Shown here: in pieces, positions 25,179-33,657 of the stretch
How the letters are laid out: each line of letters starts with the position of its first letter
Position numbering within the stretch: the first letter of the stretch is position 1
Notes under the pieces: model-generated
What the model was told of the DNA's origin: nothing
Seen by the model: only the letters and a program-made list of their open reading frames with translations
Database searches by the model: none
Made by a program: the position numbers and the translations under genes
DNA from: Acetobacterium bakii
Lineage (GTDB): Bacteria; Bacillota; Clostridia; Eubacteriales; Eubacteriaceae
Assembly (NCBI RefSeq): GCF_001263355.1
Contig: NZ_LGYO01000004.1
Location: forward strand, 1 to 64,000
DNA: 64,000 nucleotides
Direction of reading: 5' to 3'

Positions 25179-26150
25179 TCAAAAAAGGGATTTAACGGCC
25201 TGAACAACATCCTCTGCGCTGGGCAGCACATAGCTTTCCAGGACACTGGAAAACGGAATTGGACAATTCAATGCGCCGACCCGTTTAATGGGAGCGTCAC
25301 ATTCATAAAAACATTCTTCGGCAATCATGGCGGCCACATCTCCGGTATAGGCGCCGCGTTTGGCTTCTTCCGACACGAGTACCACCTTGTGGGTTTTCTT
25401 GACGGATTCGACAATGGCTTCTTTATCCAAAGGATACAGAGACCGCAAGTCGATGACTTCTGCATCGATGCCGTCTTTTGCCAGCAGTTCGGCGGCTTTG
25501 AGAGCATCGTACACCTGTTTGCCATAGCTGATGATAGTTACATCACTGCCTTCTTTTTTAATATTCGCCTTTCCAAAAGGAATCGGTTTAACTTCATCTT
25601 CCACTTCTCCAGGCATGGCGTACAGAGTTTTGTTTTCCAGATAGATCACCGGGTTATCATCATCAATGGCGGTGAGCATCAGCCCAATGGCATCCTGGGC
25701 GTTGGACGGATAGACCACTTTCAGCCCCGGTACATGGGTAAACCAGGCTTCCAGGGACTGGGAATGCTGGGCTGCCGCTGCAACACCGCCGCCTGAGGGC
25801 AGACGCACCACCATTGGCAGGTTAAGTTTTCCGCCAAACATGTACCGCATTTTAGCTGCCTGGTTCACCAGTTGATCCATGCCAACGGTTGCAAAGTCCA
25901 CAAACATGAGTTCCGGAATGGGCCGCAATCCCACGGCAGCAGAGCCGACGGCAGCACCGATGATCGCACCTTCTGAAATCGGCGTGTCACGTACGCGTTT
26001 TTCGCCAAATTCTTCAAACAATCCTGCGGTAACGCCAAAGCATCCGCCAAAAAGTCCAACATCTTCTCCGAATATGCAGACATCCGGATTCTCTAGCATT
26101 TTTATCCGCATACCTTCTTTGATTCCCTGACCATAAGTAAGTTCTCTCAT
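25179..26150 (-). CDS. acoB: Acetoin dehydrogenase E1 beta
   Basis: TPP-dependent E1 beta, 323 residues: FGEDVGLFGGCFGVT, RVRDTPISEGAIIGAAVG, PELMFVDFATVGMDQLVNQ, KMRYMFGG, and the C-terminal DLRSLYPLDKEAIVESVKKT. It pairs with AcoA to cleave acetoin to acetaldehyde and an acetyl unit. Its start overlaps acoA by 4 nt, so the subunits are co-translated. Confidence 0.95.
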   Translation of the reverse strand: MRELTYGQGIKEGMRIKMLENPDVCIFGEDVGLFGGCFGVTAGLFEEFGEKRVRDTPISEGAIIGAAVGSAAVGLRPIPELMFVDFATVGMDQLVNQAAKMRYMFGGKLNLPMVVRLPSGGGVAAAAQHSQSLEAWFTHVPGLKVVYPSNAQDAIGLMLTAIDDDNPVIYLENKTLYAMPGEVEDEVKPIPFGKANIKKEGSDVTIISYGKQVYDALKAAELLAKDGIDAEVIDLRSLYPLDKEAIVESVKKTHKVVLVSEEAKRGAYTGDVAAMIAEECFYECDAPIKRVGALNCPIPFSSVLESYVLPSAEDVVQAVKSLF

Positions 26151-27133
26151 CTTGTTCGTCCCTCCTCTACGATATCGGTGTAGACATCTTCCACTGCGGA
26201 CGCCACATCCGGCATTTTGCTGTCAAGGGCAAAATCGACGGCTTCTTCCACCAGTACATCAATGTCCGTATTCAGTTGATCCAGTTCTGCCTGGGTCATT
26301 ACGTTGTTTTCCAGGATGTATTTTTCCACTCTGGGAATAGGATCTTTTTTCTTCCACTGTTCCAACTCTTCAACGGGTCGGTACACTGTGGGATCGCCTT
26401 CGAAGTGACCCCGCCAGCGGTAGGTTTTGCACTCAATCAGAGTTGGCCCCTGGCCTTTTCGGGCCCGGGCAACCGCTTCATTCACAGCTTCGTATACGGC
26501 AAACACGTCATTGCCATCCACGGTGATCCCAGGTATATTATAGGCTACCGCCCGCTGGGAGATGTCTGTGATATTCTGATGGCGTGCCTGGCTGACGGAA
26601 ATCCCGTAGCCATTATTTTCGCACACAAACACTACCGGCAGCTTCCAGGTGCTGGCCAGATTCAGGCCTTCATGGAAGGTACTCTGGTTGGTGGAAGCGT
26701 CGCCGAAGAAACAGGCACAGACCTGGTCTGTTCCCTTGTACTGGAATGCCAATCCGGCACCGCAGGCAATGTTATGGCCGGCGCCGACGATGCCGTTGGC
26801 ACCGAGGATGCCTTTGGTGGCATCGGCAATGTGCATCGACCCGCCTTTGCCCTTACAATAGCCGGTTTCTTTTCCGAACAGTTCTGCCATCATATACTTC
26901 AGATCCCCGCCTTTGGCGATAATGTGACCGTGGCCGCGATGGGTGCTGGTAATGTAGTCATCCGGCCGCAGGCTCGAGCAGACGCCGGTTGCCACTGCTT
27001 CTTCCCCAATATACAGGTGTACGAATCCGCCGATCTGACCTTCCGCAAAAAGATTCATGGCTCTGTTTTCAAACTTCCGAATCCGAATCATCTTGGTATA
27101 CATCTCAATGATGTTTTCGTTTGATAGTTTCAA
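26147..27133 (-). CDS. acoA: Acetoin dehydrogenase E1 alpha
   Basis: TPP-dependent E1 alpha, 328 residues. TPP-binding motif FFGDASTNQSTFHEGLNLAS...PVVFVCENNGYG; THRGHGHIIAKG and ETGYCKGKGGSMHI are the active-site region. The sequence fits AcoA rather than pyruvate dehydrogenase given acoX, acoR and butanediol dehydrogenase beside it. The start is a TTG at 27133 after AAGGAGG. Confidence 0.95.
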   Translation of the reverse strand: MKLSNENIIEMYTKMIRIRKFENRAMNLFAEGQIGGFVHLYIGEEAVATGVCSSLRPDDYITSTHRGHGHIIAKGGDLKYMMAELFGKETGYCKGKGGSMHIADATKGILGANGIVGAGHNIACGAGLAFQYKGTDQVCACFFGDASTNQSTFHEGLNLASTWKLPVVFVCENNGYGISVSQARHQNITDISQRAVAYNIPGITVDGNDVFAVYEAVNEAVARARKGQGPTLIECKTYRWRGHFEGDPTVYRPVEELEQWKKKDPIPRVEKYILENNVMTQAELDQLNTDIDVLVEEAVDFALDSKMPDVASAVEDVYTDIVEEGRTR

Positions 27134-27194
27134 AATATTTCCTCCTTTTTTATATGTTCACAGTAATGCCTACAATCATTTCCCTACATCAGTA

Positions 27195-27497
27195 TCAAAA
27201 AAGCTCATCACCGCTCTTGTTATCCAGACCCGGATGATGATCAAACCTGACAACGCCCACCACTGCTTTTTCTTTTACAGCATTGCTTATCATTGCTGTG
27301 CCACTGTGTCCAAATCCGCCGCACAGTTCAATGGCAACAACTCCCTCCGCTGTAAGTTTCACCGCCTCTTTCACGGCGCTATCATAGTTCTGGACCCCAA
27401 CGGTTATCAGGGTCACCTGTTCTGTTTCAATAACAGACCTGTGCTTGGCTGGATCTGCATTCGGTGCAATAAAAATAAACGCTGCTTTTAATGCCAC
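27195..27497 (-). CDS. DUF6506 family protein
   Basis: A 100-residue protein matching the small DUF6506 family (VTLITVGVQNYDSAVKEAVK, GVVAIELCGGFGHSGTAMI). Function unknown. It is the first gene downstream of the sigma-54 promoter and precedes acoA by 61 nt, so it is co-expressed with the acetoin dehydrogenase. It carries a conserved Cys-Gly-Gly-Phe-Gly-His segment that might bind a ligand or metal (speculative). Confidence 0.72.
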   Translation of the reverse strand: MALKAAFIFIAPNADPAKHRSVIETEQVTLITVGVQNYDSAVKEAVKLTAEGVVAIELCGGFGHSGTAMISNAVKEKAVVGVVRFDHHPGLDNKSGDELF

Positions 27498-27536
27498 AAT
27501 AAACCTCCTTTTATTTTATTCGTTGCGTATTGTACA

Positions 27537-27553
27537 TGCATATTTCATGCCAA
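27537..27553 (-). promoter_or_regulatory. Sigma-54 promoter of the aco operon
   Basis: Minus-strand TTGGCATGAAATATGCA has the invariant GG and GC with the 10-nt separation required for -24/-12 promoters. It lies about 40 nt upstream of the first operon gene and close to the AcoR-type palindromes. Confidence 0.85.
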
Positions 27554-27633
27554 AAATCGTTATTGTCAAAAATATTTTAAATCAAGGGTTTTATTACTCT
27601 CTTTTGCAGCGTTTACTCATACACACACCGTTA

Positions 27634-27692
27634 GTCTCAAAACTCATTCTCGAATTGAGAAAAATAGTCTCAAAATGAGAAAGTAGTCTCAA
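27634..27692 (-). promoter_or_regulatory. Upstream activator sites, aco operon
   Basis: Two near-perfect palindromes, TCTCGAATTGAGA (27648-27660) and TCTCAAAATGAGA (27668-27680), with half-sites GTCTCA at 27634 and 27685. The second is repeated exactly upstream of the butanediol dehydrogenase gene. They are 95-145 nt upstream of the sigma-54 promoter and are the likely AcoR binding sites (inference). Confidence 0.8.
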
Positions 27693-27721
27693 CATTCTTT
27701 CTTCTTTTTATCACCTTGTTA

Positions 27722-28780
27722 TCAATATGGTTTTACAATGATTTTAACGTTCTCGTCTTTTCGATTAACCAGCTCCTCAAAACCTTTTTCGATAATATCA
27801 TCAATGCCGATTCTTCCAGTAACCAACGGCGAAATATCAATACGTCCATCGGACACTAAATCAATGGCCGTTTTAAAATCGCCTGCATAGGCTAATGAAC
27901 CAATAATGGTTTTGTCGGTAAATACTACCGTGTTCATCTGAATGCTGGTTTCTTTTTCGTAAATTCCACTGAGAATAATTTTACCGCCTGTTCTAGCAGC
28001 TTCAATTGCTATGGGCGTTACCTTGTCACTGCCGATACATTCAAATACCACATCAGGTCCGATGCCGTCAGTAAGCTCCAGAATCCGTGCTTTAACATCG
28101 ATTTCCTTGGGATCTAAAACTTCGTGAGCTCCCATTTTAGCTGCAAAATCTTTTCTTGCTTTTGCCACTTCCACCACATAGATTTTTCCGGCGCCTGCCG
28201 CTCTGGCTGCGAGAAGGGTACACAGTCCAATGGTTCCCGCTCCAAAGATCACGACACTTTCACCCTCAATAAGGGGTCCCGAGCGCACCGCATGAATACC
28301 TACCGAAAGCGGTTCGATTAAGGCGCCTGCTTCAAAGGACATGTCATCTGGCATTTTATACAAGGTATAGTCTGGAACAACAACGTATTCTGCAAAAGCA
28401 CCATCGGTCATTAGGCCTGTAAATGCCAGTTTTTCACAAACATTGTACATCCCCAATTTACAGGGATTGCATTCATGACATACCCAACAAGCATCCGGAG
28501 CAACGCGATCACCAACCTTAAACCCTTTAACCTCAGACCCTACTTCAACAATGGTTCCGGCAAACTCATGTCCAAGGGTAATCGGAGCCGTCCCCCCTGT
28601 TAAAGGATGAGGTGTTGTTGTGGGTATAAAAATTGGCCCTGCCAGGTACTCATGCAAATCCGAACCGCAAATCCCACACCATTCAACTTTAATTTTTACA
28701 AAATCTTCACCTGGAAGCTTTGGCTCAGGAACGTCCATAACTCTAACATCTTTTTTTCCATACCATACTGCTGCTTTCAT
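27722..28780 (-). CDS. 2,3-Butanediol dehydrogenase (zinc MDR family)
   Basis: Zinc-dependent medium-chain dehydrogenase, 352 residues. Catalytic zinc residues in WCGICGSDLHEY and LGHEFAGTIVEVG; the structural zinc cysteines are reduced to CWVCHECNPCKLGMYNVCEKL; the NAD site is VVIFGAGTIGLCTLLAA. The HEYLAGPIF segment before the GHE motif is typical of (R,R)-butanediol dehydrogenases. It would oxidise 2,3-butanediol to acetoin, feeding the adjacent acetoin dehydrogenase. It has its own sigma-54 promoter and palindromes. Confidence 0.88.
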   Translation of the reverse strand: MKAAVWYGKKDVRVMDVPEPKLPGEDFVKIKVEWCGICGSDLHEYLAGPIFIPTTTPHPLTGGTAPITLGHEFAGTIVEVGSEVKGFKVGDRVAPDACWVCHECNPCKLGMYNVCEKLAFTGLMTDGAFAEYVVVPDYTLYKMPDDMSFEAGALIEPLSVGIHAVRSGPLIEGESVVIFGAGTIGLCTLLAARAAGAGKIYVVEVAKARKDFAAKMGAHEVLDPKEIDVKARILELTDGIGPDVVFECIGSDKVTPIAIEAARTGGKIILSGIYEKETSIQMNTVVFTDKTIIGSLAYAGDFKTAIDLVSDGRIDISPLVTGRIGIDDIIEKGFEELVNRKDENVKIIVKPY

Positions 28781-28876
28781 TATTTCTCTCCTTGTATTTA
28801 ACTTCGCCCTAGTTCCAATATCAATTTTCAGTATTTTCTTAAATCCCTCCTTATATTTATTTAAATTTGTAGTAAT

Positions 28877-28891
28877 GCAAATTTCATACCT
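28877..28891 (-). promoter_or_regulatory. Sigma-54 promoter of butanediol dehydrogenase gene
   Basis: Minus-strand AGGTATGAAATTTGC keeps the -24 GG and -12 GC at the right spacing and resembles the aco operon promoter (both contain ATGAAAT). It is about 97 nt upstream of the start codon. Confidence 0.75.
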
Positions 28892-28970
28892 ATTGTTATT
28901 TTTATAAAATATATCTAAAAAACACTATGTATGAATGTTTTCAGACCATTAAAGCTTTATATTCTCATTG

Positions 28971-29019
28971 TAACTTGACTATTCTTTCTCAAAATGAGAA
29001 TGGCAGTCTTATATTGAGA
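28971..29019 (-). promoter_or_regulatory. Upstream activator sites, butanediol dehydrogenase gene
   Basis: TCTCAAAATGAGA at 28987-28999 is identical to a site upstream of the aco operon, flanked by half-sites TTCTCA (near 28971) and TTGAGA (near 29014). About 100 nt above the sigma-54 promoter, a usual distance for an enhancer-binding protein. Confidence 0.8.
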
Positions 29020-29029
29020 AAAATCAATA

Positions 29030-29061
29030 AAAAAATCCGCCCTACTTAGGGCAGATTTTTT
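29030..29061 (-). terminator. Terminator after acoR
   Basis: On the minus strand AAAAAATCTGCCCT and AGGGCGGATTTTTT form a hairpin with a T-run, 16 nt after the acoR stop. Confidence 0.88.
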
Positions 29062-29076
29062 CATAATTTTAGCTGT

Positions 29077-30993
29077 TTATATTCCATGAACATTTATGGC
29101 GTATGCCTTTATTTTCCTATATATTGTTGCTTTGCTGATGCTGAGATCTTCGGCTGCTTTAACAGCATTTCCTTTGTTTGCTAAAAGTGCATGCTCAATA
29201 CTGTTTTTTTCAATCTCTTTAAAACTTTCAGCCTCAGTTTCTTCATTTAATGCTGTTTGGTAGTGATTTTTACTCAGTAATTCAATATTGTCAATGATTA
29301 CTCCAACAGACAGATAATATGCTCTCTGAACAATATTTTTAAGTTCACGCACATTTCCTTTCCAATCATAATCCAGAAGTTTTTCCTCAAATAAATGACT
29401 GAATTCCTTATTTGTGCCACTATTTTCCTGATTAAGAAACATTAGAAAATATCTTCCAAGCTCTATAATATCTTCTTTTCTTCTTTTCAAAGGCAGAAGT
29501 CTCAAGTTAATGACATTCAGTCTAAAATACAGGTCCTGTCTAAAAGCTATTTTAGACATTTCATCCAGAAGATTCCGATTTGTGGCAGCAATAATTCTAA
29601 CATCCAATTCACGTTCATAACTTCCGCCAATCCGCAAAACTTTATTATCATCCAAAACTCGTAGCAGTTTTGGTTGAAATTCCAGGGGTATCTCACCTAT
29701 TTCATCCAGAAATAAGGTGCCGCCATTTGCTAATTCAAATTTTCCGGGCATACCACCTTTAAGCGCTCCTGTAAATGATCCATTCTCATAGCCAAATAAT
29801 TCGCTTTCAACAAGTTCTTTGGGTATAGCAGCACAATTAATAGCTATAAATGGTCCATTTTTCCGGTGGCTTTCGTTGTGTATGGACTGGGCAAAGAGTT
29901 CCTTTCCGGTTCCGCTTTCACCTTCAATCAACACTGAACAGTTTGTTTTCGATATTTTTTTTGCAGTATTAATGAGTTCTATCATTTTACTGTTTTTTGT
30001 AATGATCTTGTCAAAGGTATAATTTGCTCTGAATCCAGCCACTTTATTAATTTCTTTTCTTACCTGTTTAGTTTCCCTTATGACTAAAACGGCCCCCATC
30101 ACCTTATCATTAAAAATAATCGGTGTAATGTCCAAAAAGCACTCAATCTTTTTATGTCCAATCTCAAGTGTGATATCCGTAAATCTGAATTTATGTTTGT
30201 TAATGAATATGTTATTGACAATATCAACATCCTTCATAACCTGATCCATATCCAATTCTAAAATATCCTTCTCATCCATTTGGAACAACTCTGAAATCTT
30301 ACTGTTGATTCTTTGAATTTTAAGATCCGTATCAATGATCATCAAACCATTGAGAATTGAATCGAGTGCGACGTCCATTAAACGGTATGATTCCAGAATT
30401 GCCAGTTGTTTTTCGATATTTTTTGCGGCAGTAACAACGATGCCATAGGTATGGGTATGAACATCTTCTGCTCTTCCTGACAGATCAAGGCAGCCGATGA
30501 TCCGTCCTTTTGTATCGTGAATGGGTGCTGCCGAACAGGTCCACTGATGATGGCTTATGCAGTAGTGTTCTTCCCCAATAATCTGAATCGGCTTGTCCAT
30601 CGCCAAACAGGTCCCGATTGCGTTTGTCCCCACATTTTTTTCATCCCACAAAGTACCTTTCATGAAATTTAAATTTTCATGAATCTCTTCGATGTCTTTA
30701 TTAATAATGATATCAATTAAAACACTGTTTTCATCTGTTAATACAACACTATAGCTTGTTTTCATAATGATCTCGAATATATCTTCCATCACAGGACGAG
30801 CAATGCTTAAAAGCTCTTTCTTTCCTTCAAGACATTTTTTTAGGTCATCCGCTGAAATGACACTACCTCTGCCTGCTCCGATATCTACCTTCATTTTTTC
30901 ACATCTGTTCCACGAATCAACAATTTCAGTTCGAACCTCTGTTGAAATATTCTCACCGCTTTTAAATCTTTCCATAAGTGTATTTGCGATCAT
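29077..30993 (-). CDS. acoR: AcoR-type sigma-54-dependent activator
   Basis: A 638-residue enhancer-binding protein. The N-terminal ~200 residues are GAF-like (NVGTNAIGTCLAMDKPIQI, HHQWTCSAAPIHD), followed by a PAS domain (~205-320), then the AAA+ domain: Walker A GESGTGKELFAQS, the sigma-54 loop ENGSFTGALKGGMPG (GSFTGA in place of GAFTGA), and Walker B GGTLFLDEIGEI. A Fis-type HTH closes the protein (KAAEDLSISKATIYRKIK). It likely senses acetoin or butanediol and drives both sigma-54 promoters beside it. A GGAGGGG site precedes the ATG. Confidence 0.92.
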   Translation of the reverse strand: MIANTLMERFKSGENISTEVRTEIVDSWNRCEKMKVDIGAGRGSVISADDLKKCLEGKKELLSIARPVMEDIFEIIMKTSYSVVLTDENSVLIDIIINKDIEEIHENLNFMKGTLWDEKNVGTNAIGTCLAMDKPIQIIGEEHYCISHHQWTCSAAPIHDTKGRIIGCLDLSGRAEDVHTHTYGIVVTAAKNIEKQLAILESYRLMDVALDSILNGLMIIDTDLKIQRINSKISELFQMDEKDILELDMDQVMKDVDIVNNIFINKHKFRFTDITLEIGHKKIECFLDITPIIFNDKVMGAVLVIRETKQVRKEINKVAGFRANYTFDKIITKNSKMIELINTAKKISKTNCSVLIEGESGTGKELFAQSIHNESHRKNGPFIAINCAAIPKELVESELFGYENGSFTGALKGGMPGKFELANGGTLFLDEIGEIPLEFQPKLLRVLDDNKVLRIGGSYERELDVRIIAATNRNLLDEMSKIAFRQDLYFRLNVINLRLLPLKRRKEDIIELGRYFLMFLNQENSGTNKEFSHLFEEKLLDYDWKGNVRELKNIVQRAYYLSVGVIIDNIELLSKNHYQTALNEETEAESFKEIEKNSIEHALLANKGNAVKAAEDLSISKATIYRKIKAYAINVHGI

Positions 30994-31080
30994 TTCTTCC
31001 CCTCCAAATTTACAATCAAAAGCATCCGCAAAAATATGTTAACGTTTGCAATAAAAAGTTCATAATCAATGGCATTTAAT

Positions 31081-31108
31081 AAAAACTAATCACTGGCGGA
31101 TTAGTTTT
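31081..31108 (-). terminator. Hairpin in acoR leader
   Basis: On the minus strand AAAACTAATC and GATTAGTTTTTAT pair around a 7-nt loop, 90 nt upstream of acoR. It could attenuate acoR or end an upstream transcript. Otherwise the 30994-31362 gap shows only the terminator at 31238-31273. Confidence 0.5.
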
Positions 31109-31237
31109 CCATCGTTTATTATTCAAGGCTCATTTTCGATCTCTTTCATATTTACATTATACCCGATTTTCATCAATAGACACTTAACCATCAACTAATT
31201 TTTATTTTATATAACTGATTGGAATATTCAGCTCATA

Positions 31238-31273
31238 AAAATGTTCCTGATGGATACCCATCAGGAACATTTA
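31238..31273 (-). terminator. Terminator after molybdopterin-binding protein gene
   Basis: AAATGTTCCTGATGG and CCATCAGGAACATTT form a perfect 15-bp hairpin with a 4-nt loop and flanking A/T runs usable in both directions. Confidence 0.88.
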
Positions 31274-31362
31274 AAAATCGTATGCTATTCTTTTTAAATC
31301 ATCCATATTAACTTAACGACAAAAGTTGTTTGGAAACCTATCATTTTTTTGCTGTGTTAATT

Positions 31363-32394
31363 TTAATATAGCCCACCTTTTCCAAACCCGCAATTTGGAT
31401 AGGTACAGGGATCACACCCCATACATAAACCGCCGTGCCCGAGTCTGATGATGTCTTCCTTTTTTAATCGCTCTCCAGCAACTATTCTTGGAACAACCAA
31501 GTCGAAAATCGTTCTTTTGGCATACATCACGCAACCTGGTAATCCAACAATTGGAATATCATTTTTATATGCAAGCATAAACATGGCTCCGGGAAGCGTT
31601 GGAGCACCATATGTTATAACGGTTGCGCCTGTATTGCGAATTCCCAAAGGTGTTACATCATCGGGATCCACTGACATACCACCGGTACAGGTAATAATCT
31701 GGGCGCCTTCATCAATCAATTGATGAATCGCAGCGGTGATCATATTTTCATCATCAGTTGCAAATAACTGGCCAATTACCTCACACCCCAGTTCTTCAAA
31801 CTTATCCCGAATAACCGGGCCAAACTTATCTTCAATTCTCTTATGGTAAACTTCGCTGCCAGTGGTCACAATACCAACTTTCAATTTTCTTAGCGGGAGA
31901 ATTTGAACCATAGGATAATTATTTTGACAAATGCGTTCCATCTCAATAATTTTCTGACTATCAGTAATTAAAGGTATAATCCGCGTACCGCCAACGGTGG
32001 TACCCCCATCAATCAGTCGATCTGTATGCAGGGTTGCCACCATCAGATCATTTATGCAATTAATTTCAAATAAAGCCTTATAATTCACTTTTAAAAGTCC
32101 CGCATGTTCTGCAATCAGATTAACCTTTCCCTCGGCTGGCTCAGAAAGGCTGATTCCAGGACCAGCAACCGCTTGTGCCATTCGAATCGCCGCATCGTTT
32201 TCATGTATGTCCCCTTCCTTATATTCAATAATGCCAATGTGCTCTTTACCCATGGTTAAAAGTCTTGCGATATCTTCTTCTTTTATAATATGACCTTTTT
32301 TAAATGCCGCACATTTTGATTTCCCCGGAATGATTTCTGTCATATCATGGGCCAAAAGCATTCCTTTGGATTCTTCAACAGGTATAAGTTTCAT
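31363..32394 (-). CDS. Molybdopterin-binding protein (MoaB/MogA-fold, Cys-rich tail)
   Basis: A 343-residue protein. The central part has the MoCF-biosynthesis fold (KVGIVTTGSEVYHKRIED, ITCTGGMSVDPDDVTPLGI, GLPGCVMYAKRTIFDLVVPR). The C-terminus is Cys-rich: LCMGCDPCTYPNCGFGKGG. This family often accompanies genes for selenium-dependent molybdenum hydroxylases and Mo cofactor modification. It probably handles molybdopterin or an adenylylated form (inference). It is divergent from the yedF gene on the plus strand. An AGGAG site precedes the ATG. Confidence 0.82.
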   Translation of the reverse strand: MKLIPVEESKGMLLAHDMTEIIPGKSKCAAFKKGHIIKEEDIARLLTMGKEHIGIIEYKEGDIHENDAAIRMAQAVAGPGISLSEPAEGKVNLIAEHAGLLKVNYKALFEINCINDLMVATLHTDRLIDGGTTVGGTRIIPLITDSQKIIEMERICQNNYPMVQILPLRKLKVGIVTTGSEVYHKRIEDKFGPVIRDKFEELGCEVIGQLFATDDENMITAAIHQLIDEGAQIITCTGGMSVDPDDVTPLGIRNTGATVITYGAPTLPGAMFMLAYKNDIPIVGLPGCVMYAKRTIFDLVVPRIVAGERLKKEDIIRLGHGGLCMGCDPCTYPNCGFGKGGLY

Positions 32395-32725
32395 ATCGAT
32401 TTCTCCTCGAGTAATATGTTTACATCCTTATTCTCACAAGTCTATAACTCATTCATTTTACAATTTATTTCTTGACAAACAAAAAGAAGACCGACCGGCC
32501 TTCATTAATGCATCATTAAAACCAGAAGTATCTTATCATGATTTAATGTGTATCAACTCCTTCACAGCTTGGAGTCGCAAACGTTTTCATCAACACCCTA
32601 TCTGACTTGTTCCATAACAATTGCTTTAGGAAAAGAGACTTAGAGTAAACTTTTATTAAATTCAATACTTTCATTTCCATTTCATTATATACTTTTCATC
32701 TTCAAAAGTCTATATTTTTTCTCGC

Positions 32726-32754
32726 TTGATTTAAATTCACACTCTTGTTATAAT
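32726..32754 (+). promoter_or_regulatory. Promoter of yedF-DUF3343
   Basis: TTGATT (32726-32731), a 17-nt spacer and TATAAT (32749-32754), 34 nt before the ATG. A sigma-A promoter at textbook spacing. The rest of the 32395-32788 gap is AT-rich, and no structured RNA was recognised. Confidence 0.8.
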
Positions 32755-32788
32755 AAAATACAACAGAATATATCTTAGGAGGCTTATT

Positions 32789-33400
32789 ATGACCATTGAT
32801 GTCCGAGGCAAAAACTGCCCGATTCCTGTTATTATGGCAAATAAGGAAATTGAAAATAATAATTTATCATTTACCGTATTAGTAGATAATGCCATTGCCG
32901 TGGAAAATTTAAAAAAGCTGGCTAAAAACAAGGGTTACAGAATTGAATTTAACGGATCAGCATCCGATTACTCTGTGAATTTCATCAACGATAAAAATAA
33001 CATCCCGGAAAATAACCCTGATAATTCACAAGCAGGCTCAACCATAAAAACTTCTCTTATACTCAATGACTGGGTATTATTTATTGGTAAAGATGTTCTC
33101 GGCGAAGGCGATCCTATTTTAGGAGATTCCCTTATTAAAATGTATTTTTACACTCTTTCTCAAGGAAACGATCTCCCGAAGGCCATTCTATTTATGAACG
33201 GTGGTGTCAAACTTCCCACTTCAAACATCCAGGTTATTGACCACCTTAAAGTCCTTAACAACAGAGGCTGTGAAATTTTTGTTTGTGGTGCCTGTTTGGA
33301 TTTTTACGGACTCACCGACCAACTTCAAGTGGGATCAATTAGTAACATGTATGCCATTACTGAAGAAATCAATAAGGCTTCAAAGTTTGTGACGCTATGA
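32789..33400 (+). CDS. yedF: Selenium metabolism protein YedF
   Basis: A 203-residue TusA-DsrE fusion. The N-terminal TusA/SirA domain (residues ~1-72) carries the Cys-Pro motif GKNCPIPV; the C-terminal DsrE-like domain has CEIFVCGACLDFYGL. YedF proteins co-occur with selD and labile-selenium systems and are thought to carry activated sulfur or selenium. The AGGAGG site and promoter are clear. The stop overlaps the next gene by 4 nt. Confidence 0.88.
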   Translation: MTIDVRGKNCPIPVIMANKEIENNNLSFTVLVDNAIAVENLKKLAKNKGYRIEFNGSASDYSVNFINDKNNIPENNPDNSQAGSTIKTSLILNDWVLFIGKDVLGEGDPILGDSLIKMYFYTLSQGNDLPKAILFMNGGVKLPTSNIQVIDHLKVLNNRGCEIFVCGACLDFYGLTDQLQVGSISNMYAITEEINKASKFVTL

Positions 33401-33657
33401 TTTATTATGTTATTACTTTCGCCAATACCCACTCAGCCATTATGACCCAATCCCATTTAGAGACCTACGCCAACATTTGCATCATGCCTACTTTACGGGA
33501 AATTTCTGCCGGATGTGGCATTTCTATTCATTTTTTACCTGACGAATACCATAATGTTATGACCGGTTTAAATACCCATGGATTGGATGCTAAAATGTAT
33601 ACGCTTTATAAAATATCTGAAGATGATGGGAAAATCTCACCAACACCACTGTCATAA
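33397..33657 (+). CDS. DUF3343 putative Se/S carrier protein
   Basis: An 86-residue protein of the DUF3343 family: YYVITFANTHSAIMTQSHLE, then MPTLREISAGCGISIHFL with the conserved Cys39-equivalent in AGCG. Members are predicted selenium or sulfur carriers and often sit beside the TIGR01977-type cysteine desulfurase and yedF, as here. Translationally coupled to yedF. Its stop abuts the stop of the convergent desulfurase gene with no terminator between. Confidence 0.85.
   Translation: MIYYVITFANTHSAIMTQSHLETYANICIMPTLREISAGCGISIHFLPDEYHNVMTGLNTHGLDAKMYTLYKISEDDGKISPTPLS

Noticed and set aside
26276-27124. Long plus-strand reading frame of 282 codons opposite acoA
   Set aside because: It is fully antisense to a gene with clear E1-alpha motifs; the frame results from codon bias and has no ribosome site or family pattern.
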